Source: an uncultured Rubrobacteraceae bacterium (lineage in GTDB: Bacteria > Actinomycetota > Rubrobacteria > Rubrobacterales > Rubrobacteraceae). Taken from it: a stretch of 41,323 bases of DNA. Each line of letters begins with the position of its first letter. Within the stretch, counting starts at the first letter, position 1. The stretch lies in contig CADCVE010000014.1 of NCBI GenBank assembly GCA_902806065.1, positions 1-41,323 of the forward strand. Direction: 5' to 3'. Shown in pieces: positions 1 through 7,136 of the stretch. The position numbers and the translations under genes were made by a program. The notes beneath the pieces were generated by a model. That model searched no databases. It was not told the DNA's origin and saw nothing but the letters and a program-made list of their open reading frames with translations.

Positions 1-280
1 CCAGCCCCACAAGCTCGTCGACCTCTTCGGCGTGGGCGGTCAGCATGATGATCGGGACACCCGAGTCCCGCCGCAAGCGCCGGCAGACCTCCAGCCCGTC
101 CAGCTCCGGCAGCATCAGGTCGAGCACGACCAGGTCCGGCCGCGCTTCGTGGAAGCGCTCCAGCGCCTTCCGTCCGTCCCCGGCGCTCACGACCCGGTAG
201 CCGTCGTGTTCGAGGTACTCGCGCATGACCTTCACCAGCTTCGGCTCGTCGTCGACTACCAGTATCGTGCGCTTGCCCAT
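1..280 (-). CDS. Response regulator, OmpR-like receiver (3' end cut by window edge)
   Basis: The visible 93 residues form a CheY-like receiver: acidic pocket VVDDEP near residues 8-13, phospho-acceptor Asp in VVLDLMLP at about residue 54, and the conserved Thr in IIMLTAH. Strand beta1 begins directly after the ATG, as is usual. The output domain lies outside the window, so the OmpR assignment is inferred from receiver style (DGLEVCRRLR). It is downstream of the DUF305 gene on the same strand with about 130 bases between them. A metal- or envelope-stress two-component system is a reasonable guess, and it is a candidate regulator for the 11-bp TGTGAA repeats upstream of the DUF305 and DUF4396 genes. 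Confidence 0.9.
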   Translation of the reverse strand, partial: MGKRTILVVDDEPKLVKVMREYLEHDGYRVVSAGDGRKALERFHEARPDLVVLDLMLPELDGLEVCRRLRRDSGVPIIMLTAHAEEVDELVGL

Positions 281-412
281 CTTTCGTCCTACGCCTTCCT
301 TGGCCGAGTAAGTCCCGGTGTTCTTTCTACCCTGTCTCGAGCTCGAACCGCGTTGCTTCAGGTCTCCTTAGTGCTCGTGGTGCGGCTCGCCGGCCTCCGT
401 TGTCGGGCCTTC

Positions 413-1294
413 CTACTCCCCGGTCGAGGCTTCGATCTTGTCCAGGTAACCCTGCATCAGCTCGATCTCCGCCGACTGCTCGTCACGGATCGTTTGGGCG
501 AGCTCCTTGAGCTCAGGGTGCTCGGCGTTCCCGTCGAGTGCTTCGTCAGCCATGTCGACGGCCATCTGGTGGTGTGGGATCATCATGCGCAGGAACATGG
601 CGTCTGTCGCGTCGCCGCTCATCATCCCCTGCATCGAGCCGCCCATCATCCCGCCGCCCTTCATCCCTTCCATCATGCCAGCGGGCATCCTGGACGTCTG
701 CCCGGCGTCGGGGTACCATTCCCCACGCCATTCCTGCATCTGCTCTATCTGCTCGGACTGGCTCTTTTGGATGTTATCGGCGAGCTCCCGGAGCTCGGGC
801 CGCTCGGAGTCGGAGATCATGTGCTTGGAGGACATGATCGCGCCCTGATGGTGCATGATCATCTGGTCGATGAACTGCAGGTCGAATGGCTGCTCCTCGT
901 CGAACGAGCCCATCACCTGACCGCCGGACATGCCCTGCTCACCCATCATCGAACCCATGCCTCCCTGGCCACCCATCATCGAGCCCATCATGCCACCGTT
1001 TATCATGCTGCCCATGCCGTTGCCGTCCGTTTCGGACCCCGCGTCTTTTCCGCCCATCATGGAGCCTCCCTGAGCGTAGACCGCCCCGGCTCCGACAGTC
1101 AGTAGCGCAGCGGCGGCCAGACCAGCCACCAAGAGCTTCGACTTCGCGCCACGGGCTCGCGCGGCAGCACCATCGCTCTTGAGACCTTCCAACGACCTCT
1201 CGTACTCCTCGGCGTCGAGCTCGCCTCTGGCGAAACGCCCCCGCAGGGTCTCCTCCACCGATTCGTACCTTCTACCGTTCGCGTCGTTTGTCAC
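413..1294 (-). CDS. DUF305 protein with SHOCT-like N-terminus and Met-rich linker
   Basis: Starts at GTG with GAGAGGA about 9 bases upstream. Residues 15-40 (RFARGELDAEEYERSLEGLK) resemble a SHOCT helix. A transmembrane or signal-anchor helix follows at about 52-75, then a Met/Gly-rich stretch with repeated MMGG and GSMM. The rest is a DUF305 four-helix unit with two His-pair motifs, MIMHHQ and MIPHHQ, separated by a second Met-rich insert (MMEGMKGGGMMGG). DUF305 includes the cyanobacterial periplasmic copper protein CopM, so metal (Cu/Ag) binding outside the membrane is the likely role. The two HH motifs suggest a duplicated or split domain. The function is inferred from family and composition only. 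Confidence 0.88.
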   Translation of the reverse strand: MTNDANGRRYESVEETLRGRFARGELDAEEYERSLEGLKSDGAAARARGAKSKLLVAGLAAAALLTVGAGAVYAQGGSMMGGKDAGSETDGNGMGSMINGGMMGSMMGGQGGMGSMMGEQGMSGGQVMGSFDEEQPFDLQFIDQMIMHHQGAIMSSKHMISDSERPELRELADNIQKSQSEQIEQMQEWRGEWYPDAGQTSRMPAGMMEGMKGGGMMGGSMQGMMSGDATDAMFLRMMIPHHQMAVDMADEALDGNAEHPELKELAQTIRDEQSAEIELMQGYLDKIEASTGE

Positions 1295-1332
1295 GGTCCA
1301 CCAATTCCTCTCGGGATTTCGTTTGTGTTCCT

Positions 1333-1375
1333 AGTGTAAGCCGCCGATGTGAAGGACCCGTGAAAGAGTTGCGAA
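1333..1375 (-). promoter_or_regulatory. Three 11-bp-spaced repeats plus -10 upstream of the DUF305 gene
   Basis: On the plus strand TGTGAA (1348), CGTGAA (1359) and TGCGAA (1370) recur every 11 bases. Read in gene direction these are TTCGCA, TTCACG and TTCACA. Exactly 9 bases after the last repeat lies TACACT (1333-1338), a good -10. Direct repeats of 11 bp are typical of OmpR/PhoB-type regulators. The same layout precedes the DUF4396 gene. Confidence 0.6.
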
Positions 1376-1512
1376 GATCCTATGCGTGATCGCGATGAGC
1401 ATGGAGCCGCCAACCGGTCGGGCTCTGCTGCGGGGCCTGGAGAGCTGGCGGGTGGCGGTGCGAAGCACGTCGCCAAGACGACCTTCCATCTTCCGTCACC
1501 TTCTGGCAAGTA

Positions 1513-1545
1513 ATCGAGCGAGGGTCGCGGAGACCCTCGCTCGAT
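1513..1545 (-). terminator. Hairpin terminator, 14-bp perfect stem
   Basis: Arms 1513-1526 and 1532-1545 are perfect complements with a 5-base loop. It lies just downstream, on the minus strand, of the truncated permease reading frame. There is no real T-run, as with several other hairpins in this window, so it may act in either direction. Confidence 0.6.
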
Positions 1546-1569
1546 TTCATTCCCGGATCACTAGCACGT

Positions 1570-1905
1570 CTACGAGTAGCGCTCCCGTTTGGCGTCAAAG
1601 AGGCTAGAGGAGGTGTTGCCGTAAGAGCCGGTGATGACGCTCAACAGAACAAGGCCGGGAAGGATGAAATCAAGGTAGGGCACCCCCTCCACCTCCCGGA
1701 TGCGGCTCCCCAGCCCGTATCCGAAGACAACGATATAAAGCGCCAAGGTCAGGAGGGGCGCGAGCAATGTTTGAGTCCACACTCGCATGAACCGCCGGAT
1801 CTCCCGAGAGAGGAGCTTCTGGAAGGGTATGCCGAAGACCCAGAGCTTGGACGCATCTTCGGCTTCGGCGTTCTTTTTCTGACCAGCCTTACTCGACCTC
1901 GGTGC
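1570..1905 (-). pseudogene. Truncated ABC-2 transporter permease (N-terminal fragment)
   Basis: The reading frame encodes a typical ABC-2 permease N-terminus: LLSREIRRFMRVWTQTLLAP, then TM helix LALYIVVFGYGLGSRI, then GVPYLDFILPGL and an SSSLFDAKRERYS ending at a stop. A complete permease has about 250 residues and six helices; only about the first 90 remain. The only ATG (1788) falls inside the conserved N-terminal region, and the homologous part continues upstream of it without a start codon. No partner ATPase is nearby. It is best read as a decayed gene. It lies in the same frame as, and immediately after, the tandem TAG stops of the glutaredoxin-like gene. Confidence 0.75.
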
Positions 1906-1908
1906 CTA

Positions 1909-2151
1909 CTATAACCCGATAGCCCGCGCCAGCCTCTCCCGGTCGAATCCGACTACCACCTCGTCGCCCCCGACGACGGTGACGGGCGTGGTCATTGTCC
2001 CCAGCCGCTCCAGCTCAGCCATCGCCTCCTCGTCTTTGGCTACGTTCCTAATACTGGGCTCTACGCCCCTCTCCCGGAGGAACTCCTCCGTCCTGTCGCA
2101 GAACAGTCAACCCGGCTTCTGCACATACAAGACCACGTCGCCTTCTTGCAC
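1909..2151 (-). CDS. Glutaredoxin-like protein with in-frame TGA at the first catalytic Cys (candidate selenoprotein)
   Basis: Translation from GTG at 2151 gives a thioredoxin-fold sequence: VVLYVQKPG, then TGA (2109-2107), then LFCDRTEEFLRERG, ending with the cis-Pro loop TMTTPVTVVGG and a terminal helix before tandem TAG stops. In glutaredoxins the position of the TGA is the nucleophilic Cys of CxxC, so decoding would give UxxC. A perfect 6-bp hairpin (2090-2085 with 2080-2075, loop AGTT) begins 16 bases after the TGA, and its loop begins 22 bases after it. This fits the bacterial SECIS pattern of a short stem with G in the first two loop positions. An AAAGGAG lies 12 bases before the GTG; an in-frame TTG at 2163 is an alternative start. 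A nonsense mutation in a dying gene is the competing reading, because the next gene is truncated. Confidence 0.6.
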
Positions 2152-2353
2152 CGTAATCGACAACTCCTTTAGCCGCTTTCATGTAGAAGACACTACCCAG
2201 GGCAACATACGTATAAACAGATACATGGAACCTAACCAGGTGACTCACGAGAGGCGTCTGGTGGCCGACCGAGCTTTAGGCGGGGTACGTCGTGCGGTCA
2301 CGAAGTATGTGGCGGGGAGGACACCGCGGCGCGGCGAATGTGGAGACCCGCGA

Positions 2354-2386
2354 AGCGCCCGGTCGCCAAAGGAGCGGCCGGGCGCT
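2354..2386 (-). terminator. Hairpin terminator downstream of the DUF4396 gene
   Basis: Perfect 9-bp GC-rich stem (2354-2362 with 2378-2386) and a 15-base loop, about 70 bases beyond the stop codon of the minus-strand DUF4396 gene. It lacks a T-run. Confidence 0.5.
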
Positions 2387-2454
2387 ATTGCGAGGTTCGT
2401 GGGGACTTACGGAAGTGGGAGATCGTCAGGAGCGAAAGACAGGGCTCTCCGCGC

Positions 2455-3174
2455 TCACGCAGCCGTCTTGATGCCCCGCCGGACGAGCCACAGCACCGCC
2501 GGGTAGCCGGTCAGGAACCCCAGGATCAGGCCGATCTGCATGAGGAACAAAAAGGTCACGTCGCTGGGAGGGGGCATAAAGAACAAGAAGTGCAGGACCA
2601 GCATCCAGCCGCCCATGCCGACGTCGAAGGCGAGGACCGTCACCAGGGCTATCAGCAGGGCCACCCCGAGCCCTTTGCCCGAGGGTAGGCCGCGCGCCGG
2701 CACGGTCGAGAAGAAGTACTCGAAGACGAACAGGAGTGCTGTAGCAATCACGGCGATCACCAGGATCATCGCCCATAGGTCCAGGCCGGCGATTGTTAGA
2801 CCCGAGACGACGACCAACGGCACGCCGAGGACGTGTCCCACGGCCGAGGCGGCGCCGCCGGGGGTCCCCCCGGTTACTGCCGCAGCGGAAAGGCTCTTTT
2901 CGGGGGCAACGCCGTGCTCCGTCCGCCACTTCTCGCTCCGCGGGCGACCCCATCGGTTGTAGGCCCAGAGCGCCAAGGGTCCGAGGTAGAGGGCGGTTAT
3001 GGGCCATACCGCTCCCATGACGCTCGTACGCTGACGGTAGCCGCGACCATAGATGTCGTAGAGAATTGCGACCGCGCATAAGATCGCGATGCCCACGAAA
3101 ATCCAGGAAATTACCGTCAACCATGTGGGGATCATCGGCGCCATGGCGCCCATATCCATACCGTCCATATTCAT
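2455..3174 (-). CDS. DUF4396 multi-pass membrane protein
   Basis: 239 residues with hydrophobic segments at about 17-40, 52-72, 117-150, 170-190 and 205-235. The N-terminus is Met/Asp-rich (MNMDGMDMGAMAPM). It contains the family motif VWPITALYLGPLALWAYNRWGR (longer than quoted blocks; key residues are WP, ALYLGP and the YxxxGR end) that defines DUF4396. The biochemical role of the family is unknown. The Met-rich N-terminus and a promoter layout shared with the DUF305 gene suggest a link to metal, perhaps copper, handling. The ATG is preceded by GAAGAGAG. A second long reading frame on the same strand overlaps it but has no recognisable homology. Confidence 0.88.
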   Translation of the reverse strand: MNMDGMDMGAMAPMIPTWLTVISWIFVGIAILCAVAILYDIYGRGYRQRTSVMGAVWPITALYLGPLALWAYNRWGRPRSEKWRTEHGVAPEKSLSAAAVTGGTPGGAASAVGHVLGVPLVVVSGLTIAGLDLWAMILVIAVIATALLFVFEYFFSTVPARGLPSGKGLGVALLIALVTVLAFDVGMGGWMLVLHFLFFMPPPSDVTFLFLMQIGLILGFLTGYPAVLWLVRRGIKTAA

Positions 3175-3264
3175 AGTACGAACACTCTCTTCTCGAAGCT
3201 CACTGGCATCTATCGTCTCCTCTCGGCTCGGCTCTTCTTACAAAGATCAGGCTCTTCATGCAAC

Positions 3265-3307
3265 AGCATAGCCTCTCGCTGTGAAGAAGCTGTGAAGAAG
3301 CCATGAA
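3265..3307 (-). promoter_or_regulatory. Three 11-bp-spaced repeats plus -10 upstream of the DUF4396 gene
   Basis: Plus-strand hexamers TGTGAA (3280), TGTGAA (3291) and CATGAA (3302) recur every 11 bases. In gene direction the last TTCACA is followed after 9 bases by TATGCT (3265-3270), a plausible -10. Repeat spacing and distance to the -10 match those upstream of the DUF305 gene. Confidence 0.6.
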
Positions 3308-3381
3308 AAACCAGTGTAATCGGCGGCCAGCTTGCGCTCGCCGCTCTACCTACCGAGCCTTGTCCCACAAATGAGGCGAAG

Positions 3382-3415
3382 GGCCGGAGGCCGTCCATCA
3401 AGGCGGCCTCCGGCC
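3382..3415. terminator. Hairpin terminator, 12-bp perfect stem
   Basis: Arms 3382-3393 and 3404-3415 pair perfectly around a 10-base loop. It is about 65 bases past the end of the minus-strand small gene at 3482-3748. No T-run is present on either side. Confidence 0.55.
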
Positions 3416-3481
3416 TGTCTCGAAACGCTTCGTCCTTCTTTCGTATTCTAGTGTAGTGCTGCGGCTACCAGCCGCCAGTCC

Positions 3482-3748
3482 TTAGGGGTAGAACCCCATC
3501 AGGGAGGTCGGTTCCTCGTTGCCGTCTACAATCTTCCCCGGCTTTGTCAGGTGCTCCACGATCCGCTCGTGCAACTCATCAAGCTCGAATGAGCCACCGG
3601 ATGATCCGCCCGGTTTGATGGGACTTCCCTCGACGGCGTACCATTCGTTGGCCTCGGCGTACCTCACGACTACCTCAATGATCCCCGTTTCGGTGGAGCG
3701 CGTGGCGATCTCCAGATCACCGGTTATGACGCCTACCTCTTTGGTCAT
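3482..3748 (-). CDS. Small hypothetical protein (about 88 residues)
   Basis: No family recognised. The frame reads MTKEVGVITGDLEIATRST and contains a Gly/Ser-rich turn (KPGGSSGGSF) followed by an amphipathic helix (LDELHERIVEHLTKPG). The likely fold is a small beta sheet (ITGDLEIATR, GIIEVVVRYAEANEWYAVEG) plus one helix. There is no signal peptide or membrane segment, so it is probably cytosolic. The ATG at 3748 was chosen because GGTGA lies 5 bases upstream. An in-frame GTG at 3814 would add 22 residues but has no clear ribosome binding site. A strong hairpin follows it. Confidence 0.6.
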   Translation of the reverse strand: MTKEVGVITGDLEIATRSTETGIIEVVVRYAEANEWYAVEGSPIKPGGSSGGSFELDELHERIVEHLTKPGKIVDGNEEPTSLMGFYP

Positions 3749-3936
3749 GACGTCACCGGCGGGCGAGGTGATGGTCGGGCGCGCCCTGTCCTTGCCCGAG
3801 TCCGATCCCCTCACGTGCAGGCGCCAAGCAAATCTTCTGGCGCCGTTCTCTCGCCGGGGTTCACGCTTAATCGCACTGAAGTGTACTGTGTTCTACCTTG
3901 GGGAAAACTAGAGCGACCGCCAGGCACGGGAGACAG

Positions 3937-3960
3937 GCCGAGCGGCAAGACTCGCTCGGC
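3937..3960 (+). other. Hairpin in the leader of the lipoprotein gene
   Basis: An 8-bp perfect stem (3937-3944 with 3953-3960, loop GCAAGACT) sits about 70 bases upstream of the lipoprotein start. It could be a terminator for leftward transcripts or a 5'-leader structure. No known riboswitch consensus was matched. Confidence 0.3.
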
Positions 3961-4028
3961 GATGCCACAAAGCAAGACCATCGAGTATTCAGAAGTCGGA
4001 CAACCAGGATTTTCGGAGGTTTTGCTAC

Positions 4029-4763
4029 ATGGTAACCAGGAGAGTTGACGGGCGTGGGGGCCACCACAGCGGCTTCTTTCGGGCACAGGCTGCCGGGGCC
4101 ATAGTACTGATACTTGTCGCTACGGCATTCTTGACCTCTTGCGCCAACCTCAACTTGGACGGCGAGACCACGGACGGCGACACCACCGCGGAGGGCGGCG
4201 CTACAGACAACGGCACTACAATCCAGGACGGCACTATGGTAGAGGACACCACCGTGATGGAGGAGACCGCCACAACGGAAGAAACCGCCACGATGGAAGA
4301 GACCATGATGAAGGAGAGCACTACCAAGGGTGGCGAAACTACGGCGGAGAGCACCACCAGGGGCGGCGGTACAACCGAGGGCACTAACAAGAGTAGCAGC
4401 ACCGTCGCTACCGGGGAAGCGATAACAGATGTACGAACCATCATCACCGAGCAGGACAAGCAGTTTCTTGTGGGCAGACGGGTACGGCTCAGAGAGGCGG
4501 GCGTACGGAGCGTCATAAACGCTCAGAGTTTCTTGCTCGGCCCAAGCGACACCCGGCAGATATTCGCCGTACTCGAAGGGGAACAGGCCCAGGGGGCGGG
4601 CGTTACGGCGGGAGAGACGCTCTCGGTGGATGGGGAGATAAGGCAACTTCCGAGCACGGAGGATGCCCGACAGAGATTCGGCGTAACCGAGACGGAGGCG
4701 GCGCTGCTACAGAGCCAGGAGATCTACCTGAGTGTGGACAGGCTTGAGGTAACGCAGAGATAA
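4029..4763 (+). CDS. Lipoprotein with Thr/Glu-rich spacer
   Basis: The N-terminal signal has a hydrophobic core AGAIVLILVATAFLTSC with lipobox LTSC, so the mature protein is probably membrane-anchored. A low-complexity Thr/Glu/Gly spacer (repeats of EETAT, TTEE, TKGGETT) runs from about residue 43 to 125. It is followed by a compact globular part, ITDVRTIITEQDKQFLVG to the C-terminus, which looks like a small beta barrel (QFLVGRRVRLREAGV, QIFAVLEGE, LSVDGEIRQL). GGAGG lies 9 bases before the ATG. No enzymatic motif is visible. Exposed low-complexity spacers of this type often keep a domain away from the membrane. Confidence 0.8.
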   Translation: MVTRRVDGRGGHHSGFFRAQAAGAIVLILVATAFLTSCANLNLDGETTDGDTTAEGGATDNGTTIQDGTMVEDTTVMEETATTEETATMEETMMKESTTKGGETTAESTTRGGGTTEGTNKSSSTVATGEAITDVRTIITEQDKQFLVGRRVRLREAGVRSVINAQSFLLGPSDTRQIFAVLEGEQAQGAGVTAGETLSVDGEIRQLPSTEDARQRFGVTETEAALLQSQEIYLSVDRLEVTQR

Positions 4764-4935
4764 GCCTGAGCGCAGGTGACCTCCGCTCCTCACCGGCATA
4801 GCTGACAGGGGCGTGGTCCGCATCGTGCTCGACTAGTAGCTTCCGCCGAACCCAGCAGCATACCGGCGGTTTTCGAGGGGTAGGAAAGCGTCGAGCAAGA
4901 CGAGCAAGCGAGTTAGCGAACTGGGAGGTACCAAG

Positions 4936-5226
4936 ATGCACGATCCGCCGCAACGACAACACTTTCGTGAAGTGCTCAGGGACTTGATAGCGAAGAAGTC
5001 CGCCGGGGGAGCTTCAGCTACCGTGAGTAGGGAAGAGGTGGAAGACGTAGGCGCCTCCCTGGGCATGAAGTCGGACGAGGCATGCCAAGAATTTTTGGCC
5101 GTCTACGGAGAGCTGTGGACGTCGAGGGCTGGCAGCCTGGCGGCTAGCAGGGTCGAGACCGACGAGAGTAGGACATACCCCCCACCTAGAAACTGGTCGT
5201 CCTTTGACGACGTGGTGCTGGCATGA
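4936..5226 (+). CDS. Hypothetical cytosolic protein, 96 residues
   Basis: No family recognised. It is preceded by a strong GGGAGGT 7 bases before the ATG. The N-terminal two thirds are helical and charged (REVLRDLIAKKSAGG, SREEVEDVGASLGMKSDEACQEFLAVYGELW), suggesting a small helical bundle. The C-terminal tail (RTYPPPRNWSSFDDVVLA) is Pro-rich and probably disordered. There is no signal peptide or membrane segment. It lies between the lipoprotein and the inositol-monophosphatase-like gene, with about 170 bases on either side. Confidence 0.6.
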   Translation: MHDPPQRQHFREVLRDLIAKKSAGGASATVSREEVEDVGASLGMKSDEACQEFLAVYGELWTSRAGSLAASRVETDESRTYPPPRNWSSFDDVVLA

Positions 5227-5285
5227 GATCCACCCGGCGGGTGAGACAGCGTCGCATTCTAGGGTGTACGGGGAGGTTGGAGCGC

Positions 5286-5323
5286 CGAGCGATGAGCCTT
5301 ACGACCGGCATCGCTCGTGCCGG
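5286..5323 (+). other. Two mutually exclusive hairpins upstream of the inositol-monophosphatase-like gene
   Basis: A 9-bp stem (5286-5294 with 5309-5317) and a second 6-bp stem (5305-5310 with 5318-5323) share bases 5309-5317, so only one can form at a time. It could be a terminator for the preceding gene or an attenuator. Nothing else supports regulation. Confidence 0.3.
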
Positions 5324-5399
5324 CGTTGGTGGAGATGAGGTCCTACGAGAGCCCGCGTTACTCTGGATCGCGTCACGAATGTAAGGAAGGGTCGGCGTC

Positions 5400-6197
5400 T
5401 TGACGAAGGAGTTGGAGACGGCAATCGCAGCGGCCAAGGCGGCGGGAGAGGTAGCGAGGGCCAGCTTCGGTAGACTGCAGTCTGTCGAGCATAAGGGGGA
5501 GGCGCACCTTGTCGTCGAGGCGGACAAGCGAGCCGAACAGAAGATCAAGGAAGTGCTCGGGGAGGCCTTCCCGGACTACGGGATACTGGCCGAGGAGGGT
5601 GGGGAGACAGAGGGTGAGGGCAACGCCCGCTGGATAGTCGATCCTATAGATGGCACGACTAACTATGCTCACGGCGTCCCATTCTTCGTCACCTCGATAG
5701 CCTTGAAGAGAGCGGGCAAGGTGGTTTTGGGAGTGGTGCACGACCCGATGCGCCAGGAGACGTACGCCGCCGAGCGTGGCAACGGCGCCACCCTGAACAG
5801 CGAGTCAATACGGGTATCCGGTACCAACGACCCAGCCCAGGCGCTCTTGGGGACCAGTTATCCCGACAAGCCAGAGGAGATGTCGGTGGGTCTAGACCTT
5901 TTTGGCAGGTTCTCGAACCTTGGGCGAGGCATGAGACGCTTGGGCTCCGGGGCGCTGGACCTGTGCTACGTAGCGGCGGGTGTTTTGATCGTCGAGGAGG
6001 CGGGTGGCGAGGTCACAAATTATCAGGGTAGTAAGGTGGATCTGGAAGAGGGCAAGCAGGGGCTGGTGGCGAGCAACACCATTTTGCACCAGTCACTCGT
6101 GGATATCACGAACCAAGAAAGAGTTTTGCAAAGGGCGGAGATCTGGGGCGCTGAGGTGAAATCGGTCACGCTGCCCGCGCCAGCCTACGCAGCATGA
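5400..6197 (+). CDS. suhB: Inositol-1-monophosphatase-like protein with internal deletion; 3' end replaced by IS sequence
   Basis: TTG start with AAGGAAGG upstream. The sequence carries the metal site GILAEEGG (about residues 60-67) and motif WIVDPIDGTTNYAHGVPFF (about 79-97) of the inositol monophosphatase/CysQ family. After GSGALDLCYVAAG it jumps directly to VLIVEEAGG. Relatives have about 18-20 extra residues there, ending in a PWDxAAG motif whose Asp binds metal. The loss lies between two VAAG-coding repeats, which suggests slippage or recombination. The last 20-25 residues come from the inserted IS5-type element (left inverted repeat at 6115-6136). The frame is intact, but the enzyme is probably inactive or redirected. 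Confidence 0.85.
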   Translation: MTKELETAIAAAKAAGEVARASFGRLQSVEHKGEAHLVVEADKRAEQKIKEVLGEAFPDYGILAEEGGETEGEGNARWIVDPIDGTTNYAHGVPFFVTSIALKRAGKVVLGVVHDPMRQETYAAERGNGATLNSESIRVSGTNDPAQALLGTSYPDKPEEMSVGLDLFGRFSNLGRGMRRLGSGALDLCYVAAGVLIVEEAGGEVTNYQGSKVDLEEGKQGLVASNTILHQSLVDITNQERVLQRAEIWGAEVKSVTLPAPAYAA

Positions 6198-7095
6198 GCC
6201 GGCTCATCGCTCCGTAGATCATGGCCTCGGCCACCTCGGGAAGCCTCTCGTAATCCTTGCTCAGACGCCGAACCTGGCTCAGCCACGCGAAGGTCCTCTC
6301 GACCACCCAGCGTCGGGGCAACACTCGGAAGCCGCGCGGCTTCTCCTCCAACCCGTAGCGCCACAGCTGTCTGTCGCGGTGGTAGGGCACCTCCACGCGC
6401 CAGCCTAGCTCTTCCTCGACCCACCGGCGAAACTCGCCCGAGTAGGCTCCGTCGGCCCACACCAGCTCCAGTCGCGGGAGCTCTCCTCCCAAGCTCTTTG
6501 CCAGCAGGTGTCGTCCGCCGTCCCGGTCTGGTAGGTCGGCACCATGGACGCGCGCGGCCAAGACGAGCCCGTTGGTGTCCACCAGGATGTGGCGCTTTCG
6601 ACCGGCGAGGCGCTTGGCCCCGTCGTCGCCACGTTCGGGTCCGCCAGCCCGGCCGGTCTTGACCACCTGGCTGTCGATCACCGCCGCGCTTGGGTCCCGG
6701 GCACGCCCTTCGCGAGCCCGGACCTCGGTTCGAAGCGCGTCGTGCACTCTCCGCAGCCTGCCGTCCAGCCGCCACTTGCGAAAGTGGTAATAGACGGTTT
6801 GCCAGGGCGGGTACTCCCGCGGGAGCATCCGCCAGGCGCATCCCGAGCGTAGCAGGTAGAAGACGGCATCAGCGACCCGCCGGGTGGGCCATTTGGGTGG
6901 TCGACCGCGCCTCTCGGGAGATGCGAGCAGCGGCTTGAGCAGTACCCACTCTTCGTCGGAAAGGTCGGATGGGTAAGGGTGGCGGGTGCTGGGCATAGCG
7001 ACCTCCGGAAGCTCGAGTAACACGCGTTCGCCCAAGATATTAGCCCGTACAACGCTCGGAAGACCCACCGATTGCCCTTTGCAAAACTCTCTCTT
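6115..7095 (-). mobile_element. IS5-family insertion sequence
   Basis: The terminal inverted repeats are 22 bases (6115-6136 and 7074-7095) with one mismatch, sharing the core GAGTTTTGCAAAGGGC. The total is about 980 bases with one transposase gene on the minus strand. It interrupts the 3' end of the inositol-monophosphatase-like gene. No clear target duplication could be read at the borders, so the exact ends are uncertain by a few bases. Confidence 0.85.
6166..6996 (-). CDS. IS5-family DDE transposase
   Basis: 276 residues from the ATG at 6996, chosen because GGAGG lies 5 bases upstream; an upstream in-frame start at 7068 has none. The N-terminus has the DUF4096-type start (YPSDLSDEEWVLLKPLL) and helices typical of this family (RRGRPPKWPTRRVADAVFYL). 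Catalytic residues are visible: first Asp in AAVIDSQVVK, second Asp in LVWADGAYSGEF, and Glu in RRWVVERTFAWLSQ. The arrangement with YRRLSKDYERLPE-like residues near the end is characteristic. Length and motifs are complete, so the copy may be active. Confidence 0.93.
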   Translation of the reverse strand: MPSTRHPYPSDLSDEEWVLLKPLLASPERRGRPPKWPTRRVADAVFYLLRSGCAWRMLPREYPPWQTVYYHFRKWRLDGRLRRVHDALRTEVRAREGRARDPSAAVIDSQVVKTGRAGGPERGDDGAKRLAGRKRHILVDTNGLVLAARVHGADLPDRDGGRHLLAKSLGGELPRLELVWADGAYSGEFRRWVEEELGWRVEVPYHRDRQLWRYGLEEKPRGFRVLPRRWVVERTFAWLSQVRRLSKDYERLPEVAEAMIYGAMSRLMLRRLARAA

Positions 7096-7136
7096 AGACC
7101 CCTGAGGGCAGGTGTGCGCCGGCAGAGCGAAGCTGC

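Noticed and set aside
32-1105. 357-codon plus-strand open frame opposite the DUF305 and response-regulator genes
   Set aside because: Antisense shadow of well-recognised genes; His/Leu/Arg-rich low-complexity sequence without homology or ribosome binding site.
1979-2506. 175-codon plus-strand frame opposite the glutaredoxin-like gene
   Set aside because: No recognisable domain; the minus strand gives a clear thioredoxin-fold sequence.
2426-3124. 232-codon frame overlapping the DUF4396 gene on the same strand
   Set aside because: Arg/Gly-rich frameshifted reading of the DUF4396 gene; no domain.
3920-4028. Possible second GEMM riboswitch upstream of the lipoprotein gene
   Set aside because: Only a hairpin and an ACAAAGC stretch were found; the GGCAAACC and GCAAAGCC core elements are missing.
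3867-4646. 259-codon minus-strand frame opposite the lipoprotein
   Set aside because: The plus strand has a lipobox, strong ribosome binding site and plausible spacer; the opposite frame is Val/Ser low-complexity.
6100-7110. Target-site duplication flanking the IS5-type element
   Set aside because: No matching short direct repeat could be read at the borders, so none is reported.
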